A stretch of 46,888 nucleotides of DNA from positions 1-46,888 of the forward strand of contig JAFYHU010000035.1 in the NCBI GenBank assembly GCA_017538965.1, given 5' to 3'. The translations under genes and the position numbers were made by a program. The notes under the pieces are model-generated. The model did no database searches, was not told the origin of the DNA, and was given only the letters and a program-made list of their open reading frames with translations. Positions 7,157 to 15,971 of this stretch are shown here, one piece after another. The DNA comes from Oscillospiraceae bacterium (GTDB lineage: Bacteria; Bacillota; Clostridia; Oscillospirales; Oscillospiraceae). Positions within the stretch are counted from its first letter, which is position 1; the number at the start of each line of letters is the position of its first letter.

Positions 7157-8887
7157 TCAGATGCTCCACCCGGAACTGGCAGCCTGCAGCTGCGTCATGC
7201 GGCGGAAGACGCCGTTTTCGTTTGCAAGCAGCTCGGCGGGGCTGCCCTCCTCGGCAACTGTGCCGTCCGACAGAACCACGATCTTATCGGCGGCCTCCAC
7301 GGTGCGCATGCGGTGGGCAATGACCAGCACGGTTTTTCCGGCCAACAGTCTTGACAGCGCTCCCTGCACTTTCGTCTCGTTCTCCACGTCGAGGGAGGCC
7401 GTAGCCTCGTCGAGCAAGATGATGGGCGCGTCCTTCAGCAGCGCGCGGGCGATGGAGATACGCTGACGCTCGCCGCCGGACAGCTCGCTGCCGTTTTCAC
7501 CGATGACCGTGGCATAGCCCTGCGGCAGCTTCAGCGCGAACTCATCACAGTTGGCAAGTTTTGCCGCCTCCAGGACTTCTTCGTCGCTCGCGTCCTTTTT
7601 CCCGACGCGGATGTTCTCCAGGATACTGTTGTTAAAGAGCGTCACATCCTGAAACACGATGGAATAAACGCCCAGCAGCGTCTCCGGATCAATCTGTGAG
7701 ATGTCCTGCCCGCCGACCGTGATCCGGCCGCGGCTGACATCCCAGAAGCGGGCGGCAAGGCGGGAGACGGTGGTTTTTCCGCCACCTGAGGGGCCGACAA
7801 GCGCCGTGACCTCGCCTTGCTTTGCGGTAAAGCTCACGTCGTTCAGCACTGTTTTATCCTGCTCATAGGAGAAGCCGACGTTCTCAAAGCAGATGTCGTA
7901 TCCTGCCGGATGGAAGTCCGTCGTTCCGGTCTGTGCCGGATGCTCCGCGATCTCGTTCATTCGTTCCACAGGGACGGTCAGGAGATTCAACATACCCAGA
8001 TTGATCAGGTTGCCGCTCATAGGCTCATACAGGCGGGAGGCCACCAGAAGGAAGGCAAAGAACTCCATCACATTCAGCCGTCCCTGCAGAAGCAGCGCGC
8101 TGCCGACTACGGCGACCGTGCCGATGCCGAGCTTCAAGATCAGCTGGGCGGAGACAATGAAAACCGCTTGCCCCAGCTCCGCGCCGATGGCTTTCTTCTC
8201 CACATCGTCGATCTTCTCTTCCAACTCAGAGAGATAAGCGTCCTCTGCGTTGCAGCTTTTCAGGTCGCGGGATACTTCGATGAATTCCTGCACGGCGTCG
8301 TTCAGCCGCACCTTGGATTCCGACTGACGGCGGATGAAATGCGCCTGCACCTTTCTCGACACCGCCACGATGAAGATGGCGATGGGGATCGGCCATACAG
8401 CCGCCAAGGCCATCTCCCATTTATAGAAGAAGAGGCCGATACAGATCAGCGTCGTGGAGATCAGGCTTCCGTAAAACTGCGGGATCTGATGGGAGGACGC
8501 ATGCTCGATCGTTTCGGCGTCCGTCATGATCGTGTTTGTCAGGTCCGCCAGATCCTTTTTTCCGAAAAAGGACAGCGGCAGCTTCCGCAGTTTTTCCGCC
8601 AGGGAAATGCGGCGCTTGCTGGATTCCACATAGGTCGCGAAGAACGTGGCGTTGTACTGCCAGTAATTGGGAAGCCAGATCAGCACAAGACAGGCTGCCG
8701 CAAAGAGAAGGTAATACGCCCAGCGTCCGGCGGCAGTTCCAGCCAGAAACTCTCCGGTAAACGAAAACAGCAGCCCGACGGGGATCATCAGGGCAAGATC
8801 CGAGAGCGTTACAGCCAGGATTGCCCTGAGCATATCCGCGGCGCCCTTTTCCGTCAGCGCAAAGCGCTTCATCATAATCTGCTTCAT
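7157..8887 (-). CDS. ABC exporter-fold half-transporter, second of a heterodimeric pair
   Basis: A 576-residue fused membrane/ATPase ABC protein: six transmembrane helices (about residues 20-310) and an ATPase domain with Walker A GPSGGGKTT, signature LSGGERQR and Walker B IILLDEATASLD. It overlaps the preceding ABC gene by four bases (ATGA), so the two are made together and probably form a heterodimer. Type IV ABC pairs next to iron genes include YbtPQ and IrtAB, which have an exporter fold but import iron siderophores. This is the last gene of the minus-strand run that begins with feoA/feoB, and it ends at the bidirectional terminator at 7082. Transported substrate not readable. Confidence 0.9.
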   Translation of the reverse strand: MKQIMMKRFALTEKGAADMLRAILAVTLSDLALMIPVGLLFSFTGEFLAGTAAGRWAYYLLFAAACLVLIWLPNYWQYNATFFATYVESSKRRISLAEKLRKLPLSFFGKKDLADLTNTIMTDAETIEHASSHQIPQFYGSLISTTLICIGLFFYKWEMALAAVWPIPIAIFIVAVSRKVQAHFIRRQSESKVRLNDAVQEFIEVSRDLKSCNAEDAYLSELEEKIDDVEKKAIGAELGQAVFIVSAQLILKLGIGTVAVVGSALLLQGRLNVMEFFAFLLVASRLYEPMSGNLINLGMLNLLTVPVERMNEIAEHPAQTGTTDFHPAGYDICFENVGFSYEQDKTVLNDVSFTAKQGEVTALVGPSGGGKTTVSRLAARFWDVSRGRITVGGQDISQIDPETLLGVYSIVFQDVTLFNNSILENIRVGKKDASDEEVLEAAKLANCDEFALKLPQGYATVIGENGSELSGGERQRISIARALLKDAPIILLDEATASLDVENETKVQGALSRLLAGKTVLVIAHRMRTVEAADKIVVLSDGTVAEEGSPAELLANENGVFRRMTQLQAASSGWSI

Positions 8888-10665
8888 ACCGCTTCACCTA
8901 CTTTCCAGTTGACAGCTTTCTGATACTCCGTCCACATGTCCGCGTAGAGACCGTTCTTTTGCATTAGTTCGTCGTGCTTTCCCTGTTCTTCCACCAGGCC
9001 GTTATCCAGCACATAGATCCGGTCGGCGTTGCGGATCGTGGAGAGACGATGAGCGATCATGATCACCGTCCGCCCTTTGGCCATCTCTTGGAATGCCAGC
9101 TGCACCTGTGCCTCGCATTCCGGGTCGACAAAGGCGCTGGCTTCATCCAAAAGCACAACATCCGCATCCTTCAACATGGCGCGGGCGATGGCGATGCGCT
9201 GCTGTTCGCCGCCCGAGAGGTAGGTCCCCTGGGTGCCCAGCACCGTGTCAATCCCCTGGGGCAAACGGTCAAGGATGTCTGTACATTGGGCTTTTTTCAG
9301 CGCATCCAGCATTTCAGCCTCGGTAGCGTCCGGCTTGGCTATACGCAGATTGTCTGCGATGGAGCGTTTCAGCAGGCGGCTGTCCTGGAAAACATAGGCC
9401 ACATGCCGCATCAGCTCCTCCTTGGAGATCTGACGAACATCCACTCCGCCAATGAAAATCTGTCCCTCCTGCGGATCAAAGAAGCGGGAGATCAGACCGG
9501 CGACCGTAGTTTTTCCGCTTCCGGACGGGCCGACAAGGGCGACGATCTCATTTCGCTCCGCTTTCAGGGATAGATCGGACACTGCCGCCGGAGCGTCAGG
9601 CGAATACCGATAGGTCACGTCTTTCAGCTCTACGGTCGCGCCGCTCGGTTCTTTGCTGTGCTCCGCTTCCGGCAGAGGCTGCAGGCCGAGGATCGAATCC
9701 ACCCGGGCCACGGCGTCCTTGACCTTCATGTCGTTTTCGCTCATGAACATTACCTTGCTCATGGCTGTCGCGATCGCGGGGGTGAAGATGACGTAGAACA
9801 GGAAGTTCAGCAGAATATCCATCCGATAATTCTCACCACGGATCATAAACAGCGTCACGCCGAGAATAAAGACAAAGGCGCTGTTGATCAGCATGGTGTA
9901 TCCCACCATGGATTTGCGCATCATGCGGGTATAGTGCATGCAGAATTCGCAGTAATCGTCGATGGACGCTTTGAAGCGGTGGAAGGAGAACACGGTCTGC
10001 CCGAATGTTTTGACCACCGGGACGCCCCGCACATACTCCACAGCCTCGTTGCTCATGCGCTCAAGGGCATTCTGGTAGAGCCGCATATCCTCCTGCATGC
10101 CTGGACCCGCCATGCGCATCATGGCAGCAAAGCTCAAAGCGATCGGGATCAGGCAGGCAACGCCATAGCGCCAGTCGTACACAAACAGCATCACAAGCAT
10201 GCAAATCGGCATGGCGATCGCACCTGCCATGTCCGGCAGGTTATGTGCGAGCAGCGTTTCCGTGGAGCCGGTCACTTCCGTCACGATCCGGCGTACTTTG
10301 CCGGAACCCATCTCATCCGCAAAGCCGATGGGGAGGCGAGCAATGTGGCGCATCAATGCTTTTTTCATATTGGCCGCCGTGCGGAACGCACTGCCGTGAG
10401 AACAGACCAGCGCACCGACATAGACAAGCGCGGCCAGGACGGCGAACAGGACGGCCATCCACCCGTTTCGTACAATCCCTGTCGCCCGCGAGAAATCCGG
10501 CTGCACTTCCAGCACCTCGCGGATGATCCGCCACAGGAAGACGAAGGGCATCAGGGACAGAACACTGCTCAGCGCAGAGAGGATCAGCGACAGGTAGGTC
10601 AGGATTTTAAAACCGCCCGCGTATCCCAGCAGCTCCGAAAGCGCACTTTTCTTCTTTTCTTTCAT
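8884..10665 (-). CDS. ABC exporter-fold half-transporter, first of a heterodimeric pair
   Basis: A 593-residue ABC half-transporter with six transmembrane helices and an ATPase domain: Walker A GPSGSGKTT, signature LSGGEQQR, Walker B VVLLDEASAFVD. Replacement of the usual T-A-S-L by S-A-F-V in Walker B suggests that one site of the heterodimer differs from the other, as is common in such pairs. The frame extends 18 codons further upstream, but ATG at 10665 is preferred, with AAGGGAGAAATAAC before it. It begins 13 bases after feoB. The context with ferrous-iron genes makes an iron-chelate or metal-related substrate likely, by analogy with YbtPQ/IrtAB; drug or peptide export remains possible. 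Confidence 0.9.
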   Translation of the reverse strand: MKEKKKSALSELLGYAGGFKILTYLSLILSALSSVLSLMPFVFLWRIIREVLEVQPDFSRATGIVRNGWMAVLFAVLAALVYVGALVCSHGSAFRTAANMKKALMRHIARLPIGFADEMGSGKVRRIVTEVTGSTETLLAHNLPDMAGAIAMPICMLVMLFVYDWRYGVACLIPIALSFAAMMRMAGPGMQEDMRLYQNALERMSNEAVEYVRGVPVVKTFGQTVFSFHRFKASIDDYCEFCMHYTRMMRKSMVGYTMLINSAFVFILGVTLFMIRGENYRMDILLNFLFYVIFTPAIATAMSKVMFMSENDMKVKDAVARVDSILGLQPLPEAEHSKEPSGATVELKDVTYRYSPDAPAAVSDLSLKAERNEIVALVGPSGSGKTTVAGLISRFFDPQEGQIFIGGVDVRQISKEELMRHVAYVFQDSRLLKRSIADNLRIAKPDATEAEMLDALKKAQCTDILDRLPQGIDTVLGTQGTYLSGGEQQRIAIARAMLKDADVVLLDEASAFVDPECEAQVQLAFQEMAKGRTVIMIAHRLSTIRNADRIYVLDNGLVEEQGKHDELMQKNGLYADMWTEYQKAVNWKVGEAV

Positions 10666-10678
10666 GTTATTTCTCCCT

Positions 10679-12535
10679 TCACATGAACAGTGCGGCGATG
10701 TGATACACGATGCAGGCAAGGATCAGCGCGGCGCCGATATAGAACAGCGCCACGCGGGCCGTCCATTTCAGAGAGTGGGACTCACGGTAGGTAGTGGTCA
10801 ACGCCATGACGCAGGGCACGTTGAAGGTGCAGGCGAACAGGAAAGCCAGCGCTTCCGGCTTGGAAACAGACTGCACCATGTTGACAGCCAGCGCAGCATT
10901 GTCCTGTACAGCGGTTTTGGAGAAGAAGGTGGCCTCCAGCAAATTGCTCTGCCCCACGAAAGCGGCGTTCAGCACGCCCAGCACTGCCTCTTTCGCAAAA
11001 GCGGAACTGAGAAACGCCATAAAGGTCTGCCAGCCGAGTCCGAAGAAACGGGTCACCGGCTCGATTGCCGCACCGACACGGTAAAGCAAGCTGTTCTGGA
11101 TATCACCGCTGCTGCTGAACGAGAAGATATAGAACACCAGCGACACCAGCGTTACGGTTCCGAGCGCACGTTTGAAGATGTCCCACGCCTTCAGGAAGGC
11201 CTCCTTCAGAATATGCTTCCAATGCGCCTTGTGATAGGGCGGCAGCTCCATGATCATGCCGCTGCGCGCATCACGGGGAGCGAGCGTCCTGCCGAAAACT
11301 TTCGAGACGATCCACATCATCAGCACCATGTAGCAGAGGATCAGCAGGCACACCAGCAGCGTACCGACCGGGCCAAAGAACATGGCCGAGATCACAGGGA
11401 TCACGCCCCAAATCGCGCCGCAGGGTACCGCCCAGACAACGGCCATCGCCAGCATACGTTGCCCCCAGTTGTCCATGATGCGTGTGCCGCAGGCTCCGCC
11501 GATGGTACAGCCGAAGCCCATCAGCACCGGGCAGATGGCCTTGCCCTGCAGGCCAAGCCGGGAGAGGACGCCGTCAAACTGATAGGCGGCGCGAGCCAGA
11601 AAGCCGATCTCCTCCAGAAAACCGAAGGCCAGGTTGACGCCAAAGACAAAGCTCGCCATCGAGAGTGTGAAATACAGCACGTTCGGCAGCATCATGGCGA
11701 AGACGGATACCAGCCACGGATGGACATGCCAGCCGTTCAGAAGATTGGAAATGGGCTCATACAGGATTTGCGGGATCATCTGGGCGACGCCCATAATCGG
11801 GACGCAGACCATCATGGCGACCAGAAAGGCGGCCAGCACCACGCCGAGGCAGAGGAACTTGCCCTTGACGGGGCTGGTGGCGACGCGATCAAATTTCGAG
11901 AGCTTGTAGTCCGGGCTCACCGTGTGGGTCACGCCGCCCAGCATGGAGGAGATCCAGGCATATTTGGCCGCGCTCTGAGAGAGCACGGCTTCGGCGGAGC
12001 TTCCTTCCGCTCCGGATTCCGGCGCGGAGAGGAGCAGGTGCGGTGCTTCCAGTTCTTTTGCCAGTAACTGTCTGAGTTCCTCATAGCCTTTGCCGTCCGC
12101 CGCGGTGAAGGGCAGCACGGGGATACCCAGCCGCTTTTCCAGCAGCTTGTGATCTATTTCCTTCTTCTGCTGCTTCGCCACGTCCATCATGTTCAGCAGC
12201 AGCACGGCCGGCTTGTCCAGCGCTGCAAACTCCGCGACCATGTACATGCTGCGCTCCAGCTGCGAGGCGTCGACGAGGATGCAGACCAGATCGGCCTGAC
12301 CGGACTTGATGAAGTCGGCCGTGATGATCTCCTCGTCGGAGTTGCCGGAGAGGCCATAGCTGCCCGGCAGGTCGGTCACGGTATAGCGTGTCCCTTTGTA
12401 TATATAGAAGCCGTCGTTTTTCTCTACAGTCTTACCGGGCCAGTTGCCCACGTGCTGCCGGGAGCCTGTCAGCGCGTTATACACCGTGGACTTGCCGGAG
12501 TTGGGTTGGCCCAGAAGTGCAATCCTTGTTTTCAT
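10679..12535 (-). CDS. feoB: FeoB-type ferrous iron transporter, short form
   Basis: A 618-residue FeoB-like protein: an N-terminal GTPase domain (G1 GQPNSGKS, G2 region VGNWPGKTVEK, G3 DLPG, G4 LNMMD) followed by two gate domains (LMGFGCTIGGACGTRIMDN and FACTFNVPCVMA, with Cys residues in the membrane core). It lacks much of the periplasmic and C-terminal material of the second FeoB at 26956 (763 residues) and differs clearly from it in sequence, so it is not a recent duplicate. It overlaps feoA by four bases and precedes the ABC pair by 13. It probably imports Fe2+ or another divalent metal through the inner membrane with GTP-controlled gating. Confidence 0.9.
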   Translation of the reverse strand: MKTRIALLGQPNSGKSTVYNALTGSRQHVGNWPGKTVEKNDGFYIYKGTRYTVTDLPGSYGLSGNSDEEIITADFIKSGQADLVCILVDASQLERSMYMVAEFAALDKPAVLLLNMMDVAKQQKKEIDHKLLEKRLGIPVLPFTAADGKGYEELRQLLAKELEAPHLLLSAPESGAEGSSAEAVLSQSAAKYAWISSMLGGVTHTVSPDYKLSKFDRVATSPVKGKFLCLGVVLAAFLVAMMVCVPIMGVAQMIPQILYEPISNLLNGWHVHPWLVSVFAMMLPNVLYFTLSMASFVFGVNLAFGFLEEIGFLARAAYQFDGVLSRLGLQGKAICPVLMGFGCTIGGACGTRIMDNWGQRMLAMAVVWAVPCGAIWGVIPVISAMFFGPVGTLLVCLLILCYMVLMMWIVSKVFGRTLAPRDARSGMIMELPPYHKAHWKHILKEAFLKAWDIFKRALGTVTLVSLVFYIFSFSSSGDIQNSLLYRVGAAIEPVTRFFGLGWQTFMAFLSSAFAKEAVLGVLNAAFVGQSNLLEATFFSKTAVQDNAALAVNMVQSVSKPEALAFLFACTFNVPCVMALTTTYRESHSLKWTARVALFYIGAALILACIVYHIAALFM

Positions 12536-12753
12536 ACCGTTTCCACCTCGATCCTTTCCGCGTCCTTGCGGTTGATGGCGATCAGCGTTTCCCGAAGATA
12601 GACCAGAACGGGCATCTTGCGGTCGTTGCGCACCATCTGAAATTCCGTTCCTTCTGTGAGCCCGATGGCGGTAATACGGTTTGCAAAATGCGCATCACCG
12701 CCGATCCTGCGGATCAGGCCGTGCTCATCCGGTTTCGTGTCTGTCAGTTTCAT
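12532..12753 (-). CDS. feoA: FeoA family protein
   Basis: A 73-residue SH3-like FeoA protein, the small cytoplasmic partner of FeoB. The typical core is present: ANRITAIGLTEGTEFQMV, then YLRETLIAINRKDAERIEVE. Here the usual N-terminal beta strand is short (MKLTDTKPDEHGLIRRIGGDAHF). It overlaps both the Cys-rich peptide upstream and feoB downstream by four bases each, a tightly coupled arrangement. Confidence 0.88.
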   Translation of the reverse strand: MKLTDTKPDEHGLIRRIGGDAHFANRITAIGLTEGTEFQMVRNDRKMPVLVYLRETLIAINRKDAERIEVETV

Positions 12754-12923
12754 ACTTTTCCTCCCTCTTTATGAGCCGCGCAGCCGCTGCAGCCTTCACA
12801 GCCGCAGCTGCACCGCCCTTGTTTACGATTTTGAAGCTTCCTGCGCACAATGAGGAAGACAATGGCAGCTACCACAAGCAGCAGCACGATAGACGCCAGG
12901 TTTTCCGTGAGCCAGAGCAGCAT
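12750..12923 (-). CDS. FeoB-associated Cys-rich membrane peptide
   Basis: A 57-residue protein: one transmembrane helix (NLASIVLLLVVAAIVFLIV) followed by a basic linker and a Cys cluster (CSCGCEGCSGC). This matches the small FeoB-associated Cys-rich family found beside FeoB in Clostridia, thought to serve like the FeoC partner, perhaps by binding metal or sensing redox. The frame is open further upstream, but ATG at 12923 is chosen since AAGGAAG precedes it and the membrane helix starts directly. It is the first gene of the feoA-feoB-ABC-ABC unit, placed before feoA instead of behind feoB as in the other locus at 26634. Confidence 0.85.
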   Translation of the reverse strand: MLLWLTENLASIVLLLVVAAIVFLIVRRKLQNRKQGRCSCGCEGCSGCAAHKEGGKV

Positions 12924-12968
12924 GGTTATACTTCCTTTTCTTTTGTTTAATTTATCTAACGACATGCC

Positions 12969-13016
12969 TTTATAGATGCCCCACATCTTGTGAGGCAATC
13001 CGTTGATTATTAATCA
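12969..13016 (-). promoter_or_regulatory. Candidate promoter of the second feo/ABC unit, with palindrome
   Basis: On the minus strand, -35 TTGCCT (12993-12998) and -10 TATAAA (12969-12974) are 18 bases apart. Just upstream, over the stop of the dehydrogenase gene, is a perfect short palindrome TGATTA-T-TAATCA (13004-13016). These sit in the only gap (about 90 bases) inside the run from 24.6 to 7.2 kb, so the feo/ABC unit may have its own start site in addition to read-through. No good DtxR-type box is visible here. Confidence 0.4.
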
Positions 13017-14006
13017 GTTCCCGTACTTCTTATGCAGCGACTCCCAAGACGGCATTTGCGCGCGAAGCATATTCCAGCTCCGCAGTTTGTCCTTCGGATA
13101 ATCCTTCATCAGCTCTTCATAGTAGAGGTCGATTTGCTCCATTTCCATGACTGCGTTCCGGCAGTGCTCGCACGCGATCAGGTCGCCGATACTCCTGTTT
13201 TTTGCCATAACAAATAACAAAAACTTCATCAGCACTCCCCGTGACCCTTTATCGAAATACTTGTCTTCTCCCTCAGGGCGGACTGTGATCCCCTTGGCTT
13301 TCAGAAACTCAAACGCCTCATGAGAGGCGTCAACCATCAGACGGCGCTGTGCGTGTGTTGAGCTCGTCATGTCCCCATCGCAGATATAGGCAAGATAGCC
13401 GATTGGCAGGATCGCCGCGGGATGACAGATGAGATAGGACTCCATGTCCGGCTGCCAGCTGAGCCGGTACTTCGCGCCGGAAAACAGCGCTTCTACCATG
13501 CATTTGGTCGCCCTGTCGGTCTCACCGTGCAGCTGCCCGATATCCATGGTCACAGAACCCAGACGCTCGCAGACATACCGCGTTTTCTCCTTCTTCCCGC
13601 CGCTGACCTGAAAGCCGAACAGAAGCGTTTTCACCGCACTATGTTCACGGATGTAGTCGTGAAACTCTTGCGCGGAGAGATCGTTGCCGACCAGCACCAG
13701 CAGCTCGGTTCGGATCGCGCAGATCTGCGGCAGGGCCGCTCTCATTTTATGCCAGGGCATCACGACGAAGGCCGCGTCAAAGGTTCGGCCTTCTATGGAG
13801 CTTACCGCTTCGATTTGATCCACAGTTTCTTTCCTTTGAAGATGGTGCCAGATCCGCAGACCGTTTTCGTTCAGCATCCGCGCCCGCTCTTCCCGGACGA
13901 GGACGGTCATCTCGTTTCCCGCTTCCGCAAGGGCGTGGGTCAGGTAGGCTCCAATCACGCCGACGCCGAAAACCAAAACCTTTTTCATATGACTGTTTTT
14001 GCTCAC
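13014..14006 (-). CDS. Ketopantoate reductase (ApbA/PanE)-like NAD(P)-dependent dehydrogenase
   Basis: A 330-residue two-domain dehydrogenase. The Rossmann motif GVGVIG (residues 14-19) follows MKKVLVF, and the strand FDAAFVVMPWHKM with LVGND matches the ApbA/PanE fold, a family that reduces 2-oxo acids to 2-hydroxy acids. The C-terminal helical domain is about 30 residues longer than in PanE and poorly conserved, so the substrate is probably not ketopantoate. The GTG start at 14006 is supported by GGGGAGG seven bases upstream. It is the last gene of the metabolic array, behind the FMN-binding lipoprotein. It could supply the reductive step of a dedicated small-molecule pathway. Confidence 0.82.
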   Translation of the reverse strand: MSKNSHMKKVLVFGVGVIGAYLTHALAEAGNEMTVLVREERARMLNENGLRIWHHLQRKETVDQIEAVSSIEGRTFDAAFVVMPWHKMRAALPQICAIRTELLVLVGNDLSAQEFHDYIREHSAVKTLLFGFQVSGGKKEKTRYVCERLGSVTMDIGQLHGETDRATKCMVEALFSGAKYRLSWQPDMESYLICHPAAILPIGYLAYICDGDMTSSTHAQRRLMVDASHEAFEFLKAKGITVRPEGEDKYFDKGSRGVLMKFLLFVMAKNRSIGDLIACEHCRNAVMEMEQIDLYYEELMKDYPKDKLRSWNMLRAQMPSWESLHKKYGN

Positions 14007-14023
14007 TGTGTATCCTCCCCGCT

Positions 14024-14425
14024 TTAGTTTTGACTGTTGACTTCCGCCTGATTAAAACAGCTTTTTGCGGCTTTGATAACGGCGTTGGAGGTCATCGTCG
14101 CGCCGCTGACAGCGTCCACTTCCGGGCTTTGCCGTTCCAGGATCCTGTCGCAGAGCTTTCGGATCGCCCGATTTCCTTTTCCGCTTTCCTCTGGCCCTTC
14201 GATGCGAAGCCGGATGATATCTGTTTCTGAAAACTGAGCCTCGACAGTGACTGTTCCCGCAAATCCCCATGCGCTTGCTTTATATTCGCCCGCGATAAAG
14301 TATCCGGTTCCCTGAAGCTGATCTTCAGAGGCGCTGCGTTGATACACGTTCTTCGATGAAGCGCAACCGCTTAACAGAAACAGCACTGCCAACAGCAGTC
14401 CGGCTGTCTTATGGATAATTCTCAT
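14024..14425 (-). CDS. FMN-binding domain lipoprotein
   Basis: A 133-residue secreted lipoprotein. The signal peptide ends in a lipobox LLSGC with Cys21 as the lipidated residue, so it is anchored on the outer face of the membrane. The rest is an FMN-binding domain of the NqrC/RnfG kind: the motif DAVSGATMTS (104-113) carries Thr110, the residue to which ApbE covalently attaches FMN in characterised proteins. Such small flavoproteins carry electrons across or outside the membrane, for instance in flavin-based extracellular electron transfer. Here it is embedded in an otherwise cytoplasmic/membrane array, only one base after the ATC-hydrolase-family gene. No apbE is seen in the window. Confidence 0.87.
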   Translation of the reverse strand: MRIIHKTAGLLLAVLFLLSGCASSKNVYQRSASEDQLQGTGYFIAGEYKASAWGFAGTVTVEAQFSETDIIRLRIEGPEESGKGNRAIRKLCDRILERQSPEVDAVSGATMTSNAVIKAAKSCFNQAEVNSQN

Positions 14426-14426
14426 C

Positions 14427-15173
14427 TCATGTTTCTTTATCCTCCGATGCTTGCCGCTCCTGCTTTTTCACACTGAGCAGCAGACCGTCTTCGTTCTTTA
14501 TAAGCTCATACTCTGCCGCCAGGGGGCTTTTGTCCCCAACGATGCAGTAATCGCAGCGGTCTGATGTGACGCAGGTCCCTTCCCGGATCAGCGTTGCGTG
14601 CAGCTTCCGCATGGCGAGATGGTCGCAGTTGCACATCACGGGGAGCACAGACTCCATGTGATGGCGCTTGGCAAACTCTGCATTCGGGCACTGGGTGAAG
14701 CAATAGCGGACGACGCCCTTCTCTTTGTCGTAAGAATACGATCCCATGCGGAAGGAGGCCGGGAATGCTTTGATCTCCTTCTCCCGGAGATCGCTGGTCT
14801 TTTTAAAGATCCGATTCGCCAGGCGGTTGTCCGGCTTCCGATTGAGGTCAAACACTTTCCCCAGTTTATCAAAGCCGCTCATGAAGCAGCCATAGACGTC
14901 CTGCTGGATCTCCTCCAGCGGGGGCTTGTCCGGCACGATGGCGTACCAGGCGAAAAACAGGATCGGGTCATAGATGCTGACGGTCATTTTCACGCCGCCG
15001 AGAGCGGGTTCATCTTCCAGAAACTCCGCGTATTTGAGCTGTACCTTTTCCCAAAGCTCGGCAGCTGTCTTTTCGTCATAGTATCGGCGCAGCAGCTTCT
15101 GCACGCATTCCTTCGCCTTTTTCGTGTAGAGCACATGCTTGCTGCGATCGATCGGCAAATCAATATCCTTCAT
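14427..15173 (-). CDS. L-2-amino-thiazoline-4-carboxylate hydrolase family protein, copy 1
   Basis: A 248-residue protein of the ATC-hydrolase family, named after the Pseudomonas enzyme that opens L-2-amino-thiazoline-4-carboxylate on the way to cysteine. The C-terminal half has the family's Cys/His-rich core: VVRYCFTQCPNAEFAK, then LPVMCNCDHLAM, then TCVTSDRCDYCIVGDK. The N-terminal half is helical, without recognisable motifs. Most relatives are uncharacterised, so the enzyme name should not be taken literally. It is the longest of three copies in this array (others at 16471 and 22405). Nineteen bases separate it from the preceding hydrolase stop. Confidence 0.75.
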   Translation of the reverse strand: MKDIDLPIDRSKHVLYTKKAKECVQKLLRRYYDEKTAAELWEKVQLKYAEFLEDEPALGGVKMTVSIYDPILFFAWYAIVPDKPPLEEIQQDVYGCFMSGFDKLGKVFDLNRKPDNRLANRIFKKTSDLREKEIKAFPASFRMGSYSYDKEKGVVRYCFTQCPNAEFAKRHHMESVLPVMCNCDHLAMRKLHATLIREGTCVTSDRCDYCIVGDKSPLAAEYELIKNEDGLLLSVKKQERQASEDKET

Positions 15174-15194
15174 GCTGCAAATTTTCCTTCTTTT

Positions 15195-15971
15195 CTACAA
15201 AGATTTCTTGTGTACGGAGGCCACTTCCTCAATGAAACGCTCCGTGTTTTCTCCGATCAGCCCGCCGTGTCCCATATCCGGAAAGATCCTGACCGTAAAC
15301 GGATAGCCCTGCTTCTTCAGATCCTCGAGGCCAGCGGAGAGCTTTTTATCCACCGTTCCCTTGATCCCGTACCAAATGTGCATATCCGTGTTTTGGAAAA
15401 CGCTGTAATCCGTCTTCTTCCCGATCAGGCAGCGGTCCTGATTCTTCCAGCTTTTCCAGGTGGCCTTGGTATACAGGATCCGGTCGGCCTCCTCAAAGCT
15501 GCGGCCGGTGATCTCTGTCAAAAAGCGCTTGCGCAGCTTTCCGGCCCTGCCCATGACGACGAAGAAAAGTCCGGTGAAAAAGAACAGATACAGTTCTTTG
15601 AGCACGTCGCTTTTGATGTCGGGGTAATCCCGCAGCGACATGCCGTCCGCGATGGTCGTCGTGATTTTCAGCCGGTTATCCGCCAGAACCTGCATCAGCG
15701 TCCGGCAGCCGTAGGAGAGCCCGTACAGGATGTCCACCTTGCCGCCGTAGTTCTGGATGATGTAGTCCTCCAGCGCCCTCGCTTCATAGGCGATCGACTG
15801 GAACTCCGTCTGCGGCTCAGAGGGGTTGAAGCCATCGTAGGCCAGCAGGATCACGTGGTATTTCTCCGCGATCTTTTTGGCCGTCGGCAGCACGCCGAGA
15901 TAGCTCGTCCCTCCGCCGTGAAGAAGAACCATGATCTCTTGGTTCTCTTTGCCGAATTCAAAAAACTTCAT
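15195..15971 (-). CDS. Alpha/beta hydrolase, copy 1 of the array
   Basis: A 258-residue alpha/beta hydrolase. After the first strands (MVLLHGGGTSYLG, with the oxyanion-hole HGGG-like turn) the nucleophile elbow is GLSYG and the likely catalytic His is in DMGHGGLIGE near the C-terminus. There is no signal peptide. It shares its layout (MKFFEFG..., YHVILLAYDGF...) with the copies at 19875 and 23762, so these are paralogues. ATG at 15971 overlaps the stop of the membrane protein upstream (ATGA); a longer upstream frame exists but lies inside that gene. Substrate unknown: esterase, lipase-like or acyltransferase activity are all possible. Confidence 0.87.
   Translation of the reverse strand: MKFFEFGKENQEIMVLLHGGGTSYLGVLPTAKKIAEKYHVILLAYDGFNPSEPQTEFQSIAYEARALEDYIIQNYGGKVDILYGLSYGCRTLMQVLADNRLKITTTIADGMSLRDYPDIKSDVLKELYLFFFTGLFFVVMGRAGKLRKRFLTEITGRSFEEADRILYTKATWKSWKNQDRCLIGKKTDYSVFQNTDMHIWYGIKGTVDKKLSAGLEDLKKQGYPFTVRIFPDMGHGGLIGENTERFIEEVASVHKKSL

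Noticed and set aside
7157-10665. Naming the ABC pair ybtP/ybtQ or irtA/irtB
   Set aside because: The fold and context are similar, but no siderophore-interaction domain or specific motif is visible, so only a general call is justified.
10664-12067. A 467-codon plus-strand frame opposite feoB
   Set aside because: Antisense shadow: low-complexity His/Gln/Arg-rich translation, no ribosome site, while the minus strand encodes a complete FeoB.
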